In this document: positions 50,084 through 59,338 of the stretch, one piece after another
How positions within the stretch are numbered: the stretch's first letter is position 1
How the letters are laid out: each line of letters opens with the position of its first letter
Source of the DNA: Gottfriedia sp002574545
Lineage (GTDB): Bacteria; Bacillota; Bacilli; Bacillales; Bacillaceae_G
Assembly (NCBI GenBank): GCA_052180195.1
Contig: CP197469.1
Strand: one strand, 5' to 3'
DNA: 64,000 nt
Translations under genes and position numbers: made by a program
Notes under the pieces: generated by a model
Told to the model about the DNA's origin: nothing
Seen by the model: only the letters and a program-made list of their open reading frames with translations
The model's database searches: none

Positions 50084-50962
50084 TTGCTGAAAATCAATCA
50101 TTTAAGTAAAAAACTCGATGAAAATGAAGTATTAAAAAATCTAAACTTCCAAATAGAAAAAGGTAAAATCACAGGCTTAATTGGTAGAAATGGAGCTGGT
50201 AAAACGACCCTATTAAAAACAATCGTTGGCATTCTATCTCCAGACGAAGGCTCAATACAAATTGACGATAAAGAAATTAACGAATCACCTAATATTAGAA
50301 AAGAAATAGCATATATGAGTGATTCTACCAATTTCATTAATCAATATAGTGTAAAAGAACTTATTACGATTTATGAAAATTCATACCCAAACTTCAATAA
50401 ATACAAATTTCTAGAAGCATTAAATAAATATAAATTACCTAATACATCCCTACGTAAATTCTCAAAAGGGATGAAAACACTGATCTATTTATTATTAACC
50501 TTTTCTACAGATGCAAAATATGTCATTTTAGACGAACCAACAAACGGTTTAGATCCAGTCGTTAAACGGACTGTTTTGCAATTAATTATTGAATATGCAA
50601 GTACAAACTCAGTCGGAGTTATTATTTCATCACATCATCTTGCAGAGCTTGAAAAAATAATTGATCAATATTTATTTATTAAGGATGGAAGAATTAACTC
50701 AATCTCTACAATGGAAGAAAGTACGAGTCAATTTTATAAATTACAAGTAGCATTTGAAAATGGTTTACCTAAAATATTTGAAGATGACCCGTCTATTTCT
50801 GTATTCTCAAAAACCGGTAAAGTAGCAATTATCATTATTAATGGAAATAAGAACGAATATATAAAACGAATGGAAAATGAAAATCCACTTCTTTTAGAAG
50901 AACTTCCATTGACATTAGAGGATTTATTTTTCATAAACGATGGAGGGGACTTATATGTTTAG
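50084..50962 (+). CDS. ABC transporter ATP-binding protein
   Basis: 292 residues. Walker A GRNGAGKTTLLKTI, signature 'RKFSKGMKTLIYLLLTF' (degenerate LSGGQ: FSKGM), Walker B YVILDEPTNGLDPV, switch His in ISSHHLAELEK. The C-terminal ~75 residues are the YtrB/export-type extension. It starts with TTG at 50084, one base after the regulator's stop, with GGAG 9 bases upstream. The substrate is unknown; YtrBC-type systems respond to cell-wall antibiotics in B. subtilis. Confidence 0.88.
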   Translation: MLKINHLSKKLDENEVLKNLNFQIEKGKITGLIGRNGAGKTTLLKTIVGILSPDEGSIQIDDKEINESPNIRKEIAYMSDSTNFINQYSVKELITIYENSYPNFNKYKFLEALNKYKLPNTSLRKFSKGMKTLIYLLLTFSTDAKYVILDEPTNGLDPVVKRTVLQLIIEYASTNSVGVIISSHHLAELEKIIDQYLFIKDGRINSISTMEESTSQFYKLQVAFENGLPKIFEDDPSISVFSKTGKVAIIIINGNKNEYIKRMENENPLLLEELPLTLEDLFFINDGGDLYV

Positions 50963-51953
50963 TAAAGCATTGTGGTTAATTAATTCGAAACAATCTAGGC
51001 TTGCACTTATTTTACTCTATCTTGTCTATCTAATTATAATTCCATTTAGCTATTACAATAACACTGATGAATTAAATCGAGCCTTACTAACAGATCCAAG
51101 TAATCCATATTTTTATATAGACGACTTTAGTATGCTTGCTATTTTTTCACCAATCATTGTACTAATATTAAGTATCTTATTAATAGGAATTGGTCGAAAT
51201 ACAGGAGGAATTGATTTTCAATTTTCGCTTCCTTACTCACCGAGACAACTTTATCTATCAAAATGGATGTTTGGAGTCGCTCATATTTTTATGGCAACTA
51301 TTGGATTATTTATTTTAACTCTATTAATCCATTACAATACTAATCTTCACAAGTATATTAACGCTTCATCATTTGTAACGATTTTTACTGTAATTTTCCT
51401 ATTTACGATTGCTTTTTTTACAATTGGTCTATCGATTGGGACAATAACAGGTCATTATTTTTCTCAAACACTTTTCACTATTTTTACGATTTTCTCACCT
51501 AGTATTATCTATTTTAGCATCTATTCAAATTTAAACGGCATCTTTAACTATGAATTGTCTGGTAAAAGCGAAAAAGCGATAACTAGTTGGTCTATTCCAT
51601 TCCAAGCAGAAGATTTATCAATTTCCAGAGATTTTAATGAACACATTATTCATTATCCAACTATGGACTATGGAAATTTAACGATAATTATCCTTTATAT
51701 CGTTGCATTTCTTGTAATCGGTTTATTATGTTATAACAGATCTGCGAATGTCAATAATGGCAAATTATTCGTATATAAAAAATTCGGTTTATTCGTTAAT
51801 GCCTTATTTGTATATCTTGCAGCGACATTAATTGCATTATTAACATCTACCATTGCAAATGGGCATAACACGATTATTTACCTAATTGGATTAATAATTG
51901 GTACGCTTGTTGGCTATTTCTTCTATAAACGTTTAAATAAATTTTTTGATTAA
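50955..51953 (+). CDS. ABC transporter permease
   Basis: 333 residues with about six to eight hydrophobic segments (LALILLYLVYLIIIPFSYY, ILSILLIGIGRN, IFMATIGLFILTLLIHY and later). Start ATG 50955 has GGAGGGG 6 bases upstream, overlapping the ATPase end by 8 bp. 'FQFSLPYSPRQLYLSKWMFG' is the ABC-2-type permease motif. Partner of the preceding ATPase. Confidence 0.85.
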   Translation: MFSKALWLINSKQSRLALILLYLVYLIIIPFSYYNNTDELNRALLTDPSNPYFYIDDFSMLAIFSPIIVLILSILLIGIGRNTGGIDFQFSLPYSPRQLYLSKWMFGVAHIFMATIGLFILTLLIHYNTNLHKYINASSFVTIFTVIFLFTIAFFTIGLSIGTITGHYFSQTLFTIFTIFSPSIIYFSIYSNLNGIFNYELSGKSEKAITSWSIPFQAEDLSISRDFNEHIIHYPTMDYGNLTIIILYIVAFLVIGLLCYNRSANVNNGKLFVYKKFGLFVNALFVYLAATLIALLTSTIANGHNTIIYLIGLIIGTLVGYFFYKRLNKFFD

Positions 51954-51966
51954 TGTTATTCTAACT

Positions 51967-52008
51967 AAAAAAGCGCTGATTCTTAAGAAGAGAATCAGCG
52001 CTTTTTTT
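51967..52008. terminator. Bidirectional terminator between ABC permease and purine permease
   Basis: AAAAAAGCGCTGATTCT pairs with AGAATCAGCGCTTTTTT around a short loop. It serves both converging genes. Confidence 0.9.
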
Positions 52009-53306
52009 TATGAAATGAAGTTTAATGCAAATCGTACAAAGAATAATGCTGAAATTGCAACCATATATGGTGTGATTTCAGTTTTCTTACCTGCTGCCAT
52101 TTTAACTAATGGGTAAGCAATAAAACCGAATGCAATTCCGTCAATAATACTATATGTTAATGGGATGAATGCTAAAATTAAGAAGGCTGGTATCGCTTCA
52201 GTAGGATCATCCAATTGAATATCTGTAATATGTTTAACCATCAATGAACCAATTATGATTAAAATTGGTGCAATCGCAGATGTTGGAATATAGGCGATTA
52301 ATGGCATAAAGAGTAAACATCCTAAAAATAAAAATCCAGTTACAATCGAAGTAAGACCTGTTCGACCACCAGAACTAATCCCAGCACTACCTTCTACAGC
52401 TATAACTGTCGGACTAGTACCAAATAAACCGGATAAAATAATACCAAACGCAGCACCTTGAACAACCTTTTGTTGCTTATGCTCTTGGTTCATCATGCTT
52501 AATTGACCATGAATAATACCGATTGATTCGAACAACACAACCATCGTTAACGAAAATACTGCAATCCAAAATGGAAAACTCAATACTTGAGTAAAGGTCA
52601 GTTGTCCGACAACTTCACTAGCAGATTTCATTGTAATTTTTGTTGTATCATGTGCTTTTTCAATTCCACCATGTAAAATGAATGAAACGATTGTACCTAA
52701 AATTACCGTAATTAAAAAGTTTGCAGGTACATTTTTAATAAAAAGATAAATTGCAATACCTAGTGTAATAACTGTTGCTAAAACATCTACATTTGTAAAA
52801 TTTGCGATTGATACAAACGTACTTTCATTTTTTACAACAATTCCACCAGCTTGAAGACCGATAAACGTTAAGAAAAATCCAATTCCAACTGTAATTGCAC
52901 TTTTTAGTGATAATGGAATCGCAGTTGTTAATTTCTTAATTAATTTTGTGAATGATAAAATTGATAATAAGATGCCACTTACAAATACAACAGCAAGTGC
53001 TTCTTTCCAACTCATTCCCATTTCTCCAACCATTGTATAAGTAAACAATGCGTTGATGCCCATTCCTGGAACTAATACTAATGGTGAATTACTCCATAAT
53101 CCAATCATAACGCTTCCAAAGAAAGCTGATAAGATTGTAGCAATCATTGCACCTTGGAACGGTATACCTGCATCATGCAAAATTGTACTATTAACGGACA
53201 AAATATAAACAAGTGTTAAAAAAGATACCGCACCTGCAATCAACTCCGTCTTAATGGTCGTACCGCTACCTTCAAGATTAAACTGTTTGTTCAATAAATT
53301 TTTCAA
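52008..53306 (-). CDS. Adenine/guanine/hypoxanthine permease (AzgA-type, PbuG/PbuO-like)
   Basis: 432 residues and about 12-14 transmembrane segments. Family motifs: 'LTLVYILSVNSTIL', 'VLVPGMGINALFTYT', 'TPLSLKSAI.VGIGFF', 'FGTSPTVIAVEGSAGISSGGRTGLTS'. Imports purine bases by proton symport. No purine riboswitch is visible in its leader (53307-53500). It lies near nucleoside catabolic genes, which would supply or use the bases. Which of PbuG and PbuO it matches I cannot decide. Confidence 0.88.
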   Translation of the reverse strand: MKNLLNKQFNLEGSGTTIKTELIAGAVSFLTLVYILSVNSTILHDAGIPFQGAMIATILSAFFGSVMIGLWSNSPLVLVPGMGINALFTYTMVGEMGMSWKEALAVVFVSGILLSILSFTKLIKKLTTAIPLSLKSAITVGIGFFLTFIGLQAGGIVVKNESTFVSIANFTNVDVLATVITLGIAIYLFIKNVPANFLITVILGTIVSFILHGGIEKAHDTTKITMKSASEVVGQLTFTQVLSFPFWIAVFSLTMVVLFESIGIIHGQLSMMNQEHKQQKVVQGAAFGIILSGLFGTSPTVIAVEGSAGISSGGRTGLTSIVTGFLFLGCLLFMPLIAYIPTSAIAPILIIIGSLMVKHITDIQLDDPTEAIPAFLILAFIPLTYSIIDGIAFGFIAYPLVKMAAGKKTEITPYMVAISALFFVRFALNFIS

Positions 53307-53427
53307 AGAAATTCCTCTCTTTTAATGTCTCCCTCTCCCACCCATGCAACAAGGCACGATTACAATTATACTAAATTTCATCAAATAATTAAACAAGAAA
53401 ATATCTTCTTTATTGATTTAAAAAATA

Positions 53428-53461
53428 AAACAAACCTTTGCAAAATATCAAGGGTTTGGTA
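53428..53461 (-). terminator. Terminator of the nucleoside hydrolase gene
   Basis: CAAACCCTT pairs with AAGGTTTG on the minus strand with a 12-nt loop, followed by a T-rich stretch. Confidence 0.6.
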
Positions 53462-53501
53462 AAAGAATTAATAAAACTAAAATTCAAATCAACAATTTCA
53501 T

Positions 53502-54446
53502 CTAGAATTTCTCCCCAGTCATAACTGACATAAAATCTTTATAAAACCCTTCATAATCTAATCCTATTGCAATATTTTGTTGCGGTCTTCCATTAAAATT
53601 CTCAAGTTTATCCGTAACTCGAAAATCTGCAATACTTTGCCCACTAGCCACACCAGTTGAATCAATTTCAACTGCAGATTGATAGAATTTAAATAGATCA
53701 CTACGAATGACTGCCATAAGAGTTACCGCATCATGTACTGGACTTCCTTTTATCCCCGGTATCTTCTTTTGATAAAAGTTGAAATAATAGTAGTCTAATA
53801 ATGGTTTTACAATATCCGTTTTCCCCTTAGAATGTATATAATTGACCATTGAAGGAGTTATAATCGCATGTTGTGTTACATTTAATGGGAAAATATAAGC
53901 ACCATTTACATACTTCATTACGATATTTGCTGCAATAGGATCACCGTGAAAATTTGCTTCGGCTACTGGAGTAACATTTCCTGGATAAAGAAAGGCTCCG
54001 CCCATGATATAGTATGAATGCACACTTTTCATTAAATCTTCGTATAAGATAAAAAGTGTCGCTAGTGAGGTTAACCTCCCAGTATTTACGATTATTAGTT
54101 CATGCTTATACTGTTCAATCAATTTTGTAACTTCATAAAAATTCTCTAAATTTTCAAATTTCAAACCTGGATCGATTGGACCTAACCCAAACGGACCGTG
54201 AATATCAGGGTAATAAGTTGGGATTTCTCCCGTCATTGGATTCTCGGCACCGCCAAAAACTTTAACATTTTCTTTTTTTGACCTTTTTAGTAAGAACCGT
54301 ACATTCCTTGTCGTTTCTTTTTTAGATACATTCCCATAATCTGCGACAATTCCAATGATATCGATTTCTTCTGTTAATCGAGCATAAACCAAAGCGATTG
54401 CATCATCAATTCCTATATCACCGAAAAATAACACTTTCTTTCCCAT
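53502..54446 (-). CDS. Inosine/uridine-preferring nucleoside hydrolase family protein
   Basis: 314 residues, IUNH fold. The N-terminal Asp cluster is FFGDIGIDDAIALVYA (usual form DxDPGxDD, here with Gly-Ile in place of Pro-Gly). Later motifs: 'IVNTGRLTSLATL', 'MGGAFLYPGNVTPVAEANFHGDPIAA' and 'HDAVTLMAV'. It splits nucleosides into base and ribose; specificity is unknown. It follows pdp on the same strand after a terminator, so likely has its own promoter. Confidence 0.87.
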   Translation of the reverse strand: MGKKVLFFGDIGIDDAIALVYARLTEEIDIIGIVADYGNVSKKETTRNVRFLLKRSKKENVKVFGGAENPMTGEIPTYYPDIHGPFGLGPIDPGLKFENLENFYEVTKLIEQYKHELIIVNTGRLTSLATLFILYEDLMKSVHSYYIMGGAFLYPGNVTPVAEANFHGDPIAANIVMKYVNGAYIFPLNVTQHAIITPSMVNYIHSKGKTDIVKPLLDYYYFNFYQKKIPGIKGSPVHDAVTLMAVIRSDLFKFYQSAVEIDSTGVASGQSIADFRVTDKLENFNGRPQQNIAIGLDYEGFYKDFMSVMTGEKF

Positions 54447-54563
54447 TAAATTGGCTCCCTTTATATCTGAGGTTCTAAAGCATCTCTTATATTATTTATT
54501 CCTTTGATATAATGGTATGTTATTAACTTTTTGAAAAGTAAAAAATTCAACTTAAATAAGAAG

Positions 54564-54598
54564 AAAAAAGCTATTCTCAAATTTAGAGAATAGCTTTA
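54564..54598 (-). terminator. Terminator of deoB-punA-pdp
   Basis: AAAGCTATTCTC pairs with GAGAATAGCTTT on the minus strand, followed by TTTTTC. It lies just past the pdp stop. Confidence 0.85.
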
Positions 54599-54605
54599 AT
54601 AATGA

Positions 54606-55913
54606 TTAAGCTTCCATAATTAAATCATAAATTAATGTAGGTTCTTCTACTTTTTCAGTAGAAATTTTAATGTTTTCAAGTAAGTCTTTTTCAACTTCAC
54701 TAATGTCTTCTGTGCTTGAATAAACAGTAACTAATGAATCGCCTTTTTTAACTGCTTCGCCTACTTTTTTGTTTAGCATTAATCCTACAGCTAAATCAAT
54801 AACTGATTCTTTTGTTGCACGTCCTGCGCCTAATTTCATAGCTGCTGTTCCAACTGCATCAGCAACGATTTGTGAAACATAACCGTCTTGTTTTGCAACT
54901 ACTTCTTGTACATATTTTGCTTGAGGTAGTTTTGATGGATCATCTACTACTGAACCGTCTCCTCCTTGGGCTACTAAAAATGCTTTAAATACTTCTAAAG
55001 CTTTTCCGTTTTTCATATTTTCTAGAAGTTTAGCTCTTGCCTCTTCTAATGTTTCAGCTTTTTTAGCTAATACAACCATTTGGCTACCTAATACTAAGCA
55101 TAATTCTTCTAAATCTTTTGGACCTTCGCCTTTAAGTGTGTCAATTGCTTCTTTTACTTCTAACGCATTACCAATCGCAAAACCTAATGGTTGGCTCATA
55201 TCAGAAATAACTGCAACTGTTTGTCTTCCTACGTTATTACCAATTTTAACCATCGCTTTCGCTAAGTCACGTGCATCATCAATATCTTTCATAAATGCAC
55301 CAGCACCAGTTTTAACATCTAAAACAATTGCGTCTGCACCAGCAGCGATTTTTTTACTCATAATAGAACTTGAAATTAATGGGATTGAGTTAACAGTTGC
55401 TGTTACATCACGTAGTGCATATAATTTTTTGTCAGCTGGTGTTAAATCTCCAGTTTGTCCGATAACGGCTAATTTAATATCGTTTACTTGTTTAGTAAAT
55501 TCTTCTTCTGTTAATTCAACATGGAACCCTTCTACAGCTTCTAATTTATCGATTGTTCCACCAGTGTGACCTAAACCACGTCCGCTCATTTTGGCAACTG
55601 GAATATCTAAAGAAGCTACTAATGGACCTAATACAAGTGTAGTAGTATCACCTACGCCACCAGTTGAATGCTTATCAACTTTGATTCCTTCAATGTTAGA
55701 AAGGTCAATTGTATCACCAGAATGTACCATAGCCATTGTTAAATCACTATATTCTTTCTCAGTCATGCCTTTTAAGAAAACTGCCATTGCAAAAGCACTC
55801 ATTTGATAATCAGGTACACTACCATCTGTGAAACCTTTGATGACAAAATTTACTTCTTCAGTTGTTAATGTTTTTCCGTCACGTTTTTTTTCAATTAAAT
55901 CTACCATTCTCAT
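54606..55913 (-). CDS. pdp: Pyrimidine-nucleoside phosphorylase
   Basis: Phosphorolysis of uridine and thymidine to base and (deoxy)ribose-1-phosphate. Signature 'KHSTGGVGDTTTLVLGPLVAS' has the phosphate/nucleoside-binding residues; the next motif is 'SGRGLGHTGGTIDKLEA'. Start ATG 55913 has AGAGG upstream, giving 435 codons and the usual length; the longer frame to 55973 is unlikely. It follows punA and shares the route to ribose-5-phosphate with deoB. Confidence 0.95.
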   Translation of the reverse strand: MRMVDLIEKKRDGKTLTTEEVNFVIKGFTDGSVPDYQMSAFAMAVFLKGMTEKEYSDLTMAMVHSGDTIDLSNIEGIKVDKHSTGGVGDTTTLVLGPLVASLDIPVAKMSGRGLGHTGGTIDKLEAVEGFHVELTEEEFTKQVNDIKLAVIGQTGDLTPADKKLYALRDVTATVNSIPLISSSIMSKKIAAGADAIVLDVKTGAGAFMKDIDDARDLAKAMVKIGNNVGRQTVAVISDMSQPLGFAIGNALEVKEAIDTLKGEGPKDLEELCLVLGSQMVVLAKKAETLEEARAKLLENMKNGKALEVFKAFLVAQGGDGSVVDDPSKLPQAKYVQEVVAKQDGYVSQIVADAVGTAAMKLGAGRATKESVIDLAVGLMLNKKVGEAVKKGDSLVTVYSSTEDISEVEKDLLENIKISTEKVEEPTLIYDLIMEA

Positions 55914-56011
55914 TTTTGAAACGCCTCTTTCTAATTTGTCTATATTACTTCTAATGAAAAGTGACTTCCACATAATGTAGAAGTCCTTTACTATTTTCGT
56001 TAACTTTTTTA

Positions 56012-56830
56012 TTAACCGATTTTACGAATAATCTCTTTTACTAATGATAAAAATGAAGTTCTTACTCTTTGTGTCGTTTCAATTACTTCTTCATGGTTAA
56101 GAGGTTGATCTAAAATTCCTGCTGCCATGTTTGAAATACATGAAATACCGAGTACTCTTAATTCAGCATGACGTGCCACAATTACCTCAGATACTGTTGA
56201 CATCCCAACAGCATCAGCACCTAATGTTCTAAACATGCGAATTTCAGCTGGAGTTTCATAAGATGGACCTGTCAGTGCAGCATAAACTCCCTCTTGAAGT
56301 TTTACATTTACTTCACTAGCAGCACTTTTTGCAAGTTCTCTTAATTCACGGTCATACGGATAAGACATATCTACAAAACGAACGCCTAGCTCTGGGTTAT
56401 TTGGTCCAATTAGTGGACTAGTTCCAGTGAAATTAATATGGTCTGTAATTAACATTAAATCACCAGGTTCATATGAAGTATTAACTCCACCTGCAGCATT
56501 TGTTACGATTAATTTCTCTACACCTAATTCTTTCATAATACGAACAGGGAATGTAACTTTTTCCATGCTATAACCTTCATAGTAGTGAACTCTACCTTGC
56601 ATTGCTACTACTTCAATACCATGTATTGTTCCAAAAACTAATTGGCCCTCATGCCCTTCTACTGTTGATGTCGGGTATTCAGGAATTGTATGATATGGTA
56701 TTTTTTCTTGGTTTTCTATTTCATCTACAAGAACACCTAAACCTGACCCTAAGATCAATCCAATTTTAGGCTTTCTGTCGACTTTGCTTTTAATAAAATC
56801 TGCAGCTTTATCAATATGTTCTTTATTCAT
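56012..56830 (-). CDS. punA: Purine nucleoside phosphorylase
   Basis: Splits guanosine and inosine into base and ribose-1-phosphate. Motifs: 'IGLILGSGLGVLVDEI', 'GRVHYYEGYSME', 'VTNAAGGVNTSYEPGDLMLI', and 'MSTVSEVIVARHAELRVLG'. Start ATG 56830 has GGTGGAG 6 bases upstream; 272 residues. It follows deoB directly (13-bp gap), as in B. subtilis drm-pupG. Confidence 0.95.
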   Translation of the reverse strand: MNKEHIDKAADFIKSKVDRKPKIGLILGSGLGVLVDEIENQEKIPYHTIPEYPTSTVEGHEGQLVFGTIHGIEVVAMQGRVHYYEGYSMEKVTFPVRIMKELGVEKLIVTNAAGGVNTSYEPGDLMLITDHINFTGTSPLIGPNNPELGVRFVDMSYPYDRELRELAKSAASEVNVKLQEGVYAALTGPSYETPAEIRMFRTLGADAVGMSTVSEVIVARHAELRVLGISCISNMAAGILDQPLNHEEVIETTQRVRTSFLSLVKEIIRKIG

Positions 56831-56843
56831 ATGTAACTCCACC

Positions 56844-58025
56844 TTATTTCAATTTTTCAAAAAAGCTTGATCCATGTGATGGCATTGCAATTTTAAAGTT
56901 TTCTGCAATGGTTGCTCCAATATCAGCAAAAGTTTTTGGTATTTCTAATTCTTTACCTTCTGAAAACTGTTTACTATAAACTAGTAATGGAACATATTCT
57001 CTTGTATGATCTGTACCAGTATATGTCGGATCATTTCCATGATCTGCAGTAATCATTAATAAATCATCTTCTTTTAATAAGTCAAATACTTCAGGTAATC
57101 TTGCATCGAATTCTTCTAGTGCTTTACCGTACCCTAGTGGATCTCTTCTATGACCATATACCGCATCAAAATCAACTAAATTTAGGAAGCTTAAACCAGT
57201 GAAGTCCATTTTTAATGTTTCAACTAATTTATCCATTCCATCCATATTTGAAACTGTACGTAATGCTTTTGTAATTCCTTCACCATCGAAGATATCTGCA
57301 ATTTTACCGATTGAAATCACATCAAAATTCGCATCTTTTAACTCATTCATAACCGTACGTCCAAATGGTTTTAATGCATAGTCATGGCGATTTGGTGTAC
57401 GTTTGAAATTTCCAGGCTCACCTACAAATGGTCTCGCGATTACTCGACCAATCATGTATGGATCATCTAACGTTAATTTACGTGCAATTTCACAATAACG
57501 ATATAAATCTTCTAATGGAACAATTTCTTCATGAGCTGCAATTTGTAAAACAGAATCAGCAGACGTATAAACAATTAGATCGCCTGTTTTCATATGTTGT
57601 TCACCAAGTTCAACTAAAATCTCAGTTCCTGAAGCAGGTTTATTTCCAATTATTTTACGATCAAAATGGGTTTCCAATTCACTTATTAATTCTTGAGGGA
57701 ATCCATCAGCAAACACTTTAAATGGCTTATCAATGTGAAGACCCATGATTTCCCAATGTCCAGTCATTGTATCTTTTCCAACTGATGACTCTTCCATTTT
57801 TGTGAAATAAGCAAGTGGCTTATCGGCCTTTGGAACCCCTTTCAATTCTCTAATATTACTTAATCCTAGTTTTGCCATGTTCGGCATATGTAATCCATTC
57901 ATTTTTTCAGCAATATGACCTAGTGTATCTGAACCAACATCATTAAATTTTTCTGCATCAGGAGCTTCTCCGATCCCTACAGAATCCATAACAACGAGGA
58001 ACACTCTATTAAATTTTCTATTCAT
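56844..58025 (-). CDS. deoB: Phosphopentomutase
   Basis: Metal enzyme that converts (deoxy)ribose-1-phosphate to the 5-phosphate. Motifs: 'VVMDSVGIGEAPDAEKFND' (metal-binding Asp), 'GKDTMTGHWEIMG' (phosphoryl-accepting Thr) and 'TADHGNDPTYTGTDHTREYVP'. 393 residues. AGGAGG before the ATG. First gene of deoB-punA-pdp; its promoter has a palindrome just after it. Confidence 0.96.
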   Translation of the reverse strand: MNRKFNRVFLVVMDSVGIGEAPDAEKFNDVGSDTLGHIAEKMNGLHMPNMAKLGLSNIRELKGVPKADKPLAYFTKMEESSVGKDTMTGHWEIMGLHIDKPFKVFADGFPQELISELETHFDRKIIGNKPASGTEILVELGEQHMKTGDLIVYTSADSVLQIAAHEEIVPLEDLYRYCEIARKLTLDDPYMIGRVIARPFVGEPGNFKRTPNRHDYALKPFGRTVMNELKDANFDVISIGKIADIFDGEGITKALRTVSNMDGMDKLVETLKMDFTGLSFLNLVDFDAVYGHRRDPLGYGKALEEFDARLPEVFDLLKEDDLLMITADHGNDPTYTGTDHTREYVPLLVYSKQFSEGKELEIPKTFADIGATIAENFKIAMPSHGSSFFEKLK

Positions 58026-58073
58026 TTGTTTTCCTCCTAACTCATCGAAACAAACTGAAACTTACAAGATAGC

Positions 58074-58087
58074 GTCAGATGTCTGAC
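58074..58087. promoter_or_regulatory. Palindromic operator-like site upstream of deoB
   Basis: GTCAGATGTCTGAC: 6-bp inverted arms GTCAGA/TCTGAC with a 2-bp centre. It lies a few bases after the -10 box, where a repressor would block transcription. The pattern resembles FadR-subfamily GntR operators. No matching regulator was found next to it. Confidence 0.5.
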
Positions 58088-58093
58088 AACTAA

Positions 58094-58122
58094 AGTATAC
58101 TTATTGTCCTAATTCTTTTCAA
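58094..58122 (-). promoter_or_regulatory. Sigma-A promoter of deoB-punA-pdp
   Basis: -35 TTGAAA (58117-58122), 17-bp spacer, -10 TATACT (58094-58099) on the minus strand. Confidence 0.7.
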
Positions 58123-58272
58123 GAATTATATTTTCCAATTTGTGTCTATTGATACTATTATTCCCCAGAATCCTATTAATTTGACATAAATAATTCATAA
58201 TTATTTTCTATTTTTAGTCGCTAATTAAAATGATCTGCTAAAAATTCCTCTTGCATACTGTATTGCAAAAAT

Positions 58273-58302
58273 AAAAGGCCTAGCTTTATTAGCTGGCCTT
58301 TT
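58273..58302 (-). terminator. Terminator of the terC-like gene
   Basis: AAAAGGCCAGCT pairs with AGCTAGGCCTTTT with one bulge around a short loop, followed by T on the minus strand. It lies just past the stop. Confidence 0.8.
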
Positions 58303-58308
58303 AGCGCA

Positions 58309-59004
58309 TTATGCTGTTTGATTTTCTGAACTTGTAACTTGATGTTTTTGTCTTTTCGCAACGATTGTACCAGCTACAATTACGATTGCAGTCATGATAA
58401 TTTTGAACACTAAAGCTAAAGTATAATTTTCAAAAATATCTTTAATCATCTTTTCATGAGTAATCATACCAGCTGCTGTCCAAGCTAAGATACCTGCACC
58501 AATTGTTGTAATAATTGGGTATTTGTTCATAACTTTCATTAATATTGAGCTACCGCCAACAATAATTGGAATTGAAATTAAAATACCAATTACGATTGCA
58601 ACGATACTACCATGTGATACACCAGCTAAGGCTAAAACATTATCAAGACTCATTAATGCGTCAGCAATGATGATCGTTTTAACTGCTCCCCATAAAGTTG
58701 CACCACTTTTAACTTCGCCGTGTCCAGAGTCATCGACTAATAATTTAAAAGCAATCCATAATAACATTAAACCACCGACTGCATAAATAAACGGAATTTT
58801 TAATAAATACACGATTACTGCTGCAAATACGACACGAAGTGCAATTGCACCCATTGTACCAAATAATACTGCCTTTTTCTTTTGGTTTTTAGGTAAGTTT
58901 TTCGCTGCTAATGCGATTAGAATAGCATTGTCACCACTTAATAACAGGTCGATAAAAATTACATTCAATAGTACACCAATACTTAATCCATCAAATAAAT
59001 CCAT
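58309..59004 (-). CDS. TerC-family membrane protein, probable Mn2+ exporter (YkoY/MeeY-like)
   Basis: 231 residues, seven hydrophobic segments. TerC motifs: 'IDLLLSGDNAILIALAAKNLP' and 'IADALMSLDNVLALAGVSHGS', each with acidic residues in the membrane (SGDNA, SLDNV). A Mn2+-responsive riboswitch controls it, which supports manganese efflux; in B. subtilis related YkoY works to load Mn into exported enzymes. Single gene. Confidence 0.88.
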   Translation of the reverse strand: MDLFDGLSIGVLLNVIFIDLLLSGDNAILIALAAKNLPKNQKKKAVLFGTMGAIALRVVFAAVIVYLLKIPFIYAVGGLMLLWIAFKLLVDDSGHGEVKSGATLWGAVKTIIIADALMSLDNVLALAGVSHGSIVAIVIGILISIPIIVGGSSILMKVMNKYPIITTIGAGILAWTAAGMITHEKMIKDIFENYTLALVFKIIMTAIVIVAGTIVAKRQKHQVTSSENQTA

Positions 59005-59066
59005 GACTCTTCCCCCTTATAAAACTACTTTTTTAATTAAACAACCTGTACTTCGCGACTACAAAA

Positions 59067-59110
59067 TAAAAAGACCTTTGCCAATAGTTGTAGTTCTACG
59101 GCAAAGGTCT
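59067..59110 (-). terminator. Riboswitch-controlled terminator before the terC-like gene
   Basis: AGACCTTTGCC (59100-59110 complement) pairs with GGCAAAGGTCT (59072-59082 complement) on the minus strand, followed by TTTTTATTTT. Its 5' arm is the same segment that closes the aptamer P1 helix, so the two are mutually exclusive. Confidence 0.8.
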
Positions 59111-59212
59111 TGCTGAGCATACATTTGTATGCCAACAAAGCCGATGAGAATTTCTTCTCATGTAATGACGACTTTGTTTCAGGATCTCTCCTGACGCTAC
59201 TCCCCTTTGGAG
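59101..59212 (-). promoter_or_regulatory. yybP-ykoY (Mn2+) riboswitch
   Basis: On the minus strand: CCAAAGGGGAGTAGCG, then GTCGTCATTACATGAG, CTCATCGGCTTTGTTGGC and AGACCTTTGCC. The GGGGAGTAG box, the two internal loops and the P1 pairing AAAGG/CCTTT match the family. Metal binding stabilises P1 and prevents the terminator, so it is an ON switch. Confidence 0.92.
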
Positions 59213-59338
59213 TATTCGATTGTTTATTAATACTATAATAGTATTCTAGCTAGTCCATTATGTCAATAGTTTTAATAGGTTTTTAATTATTAATTTTAAC
59301 TTTTATAGTCTAATCGAATATCAATGAAAATAATTAAC

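Noticed and set aside
53307..53501. Purine riboswitch in front of the AzgA-type permease
   Set aside because: No aptamer core or attenuator hairpin was found in the leader; only AT-rich sequence and the nearby terminator.
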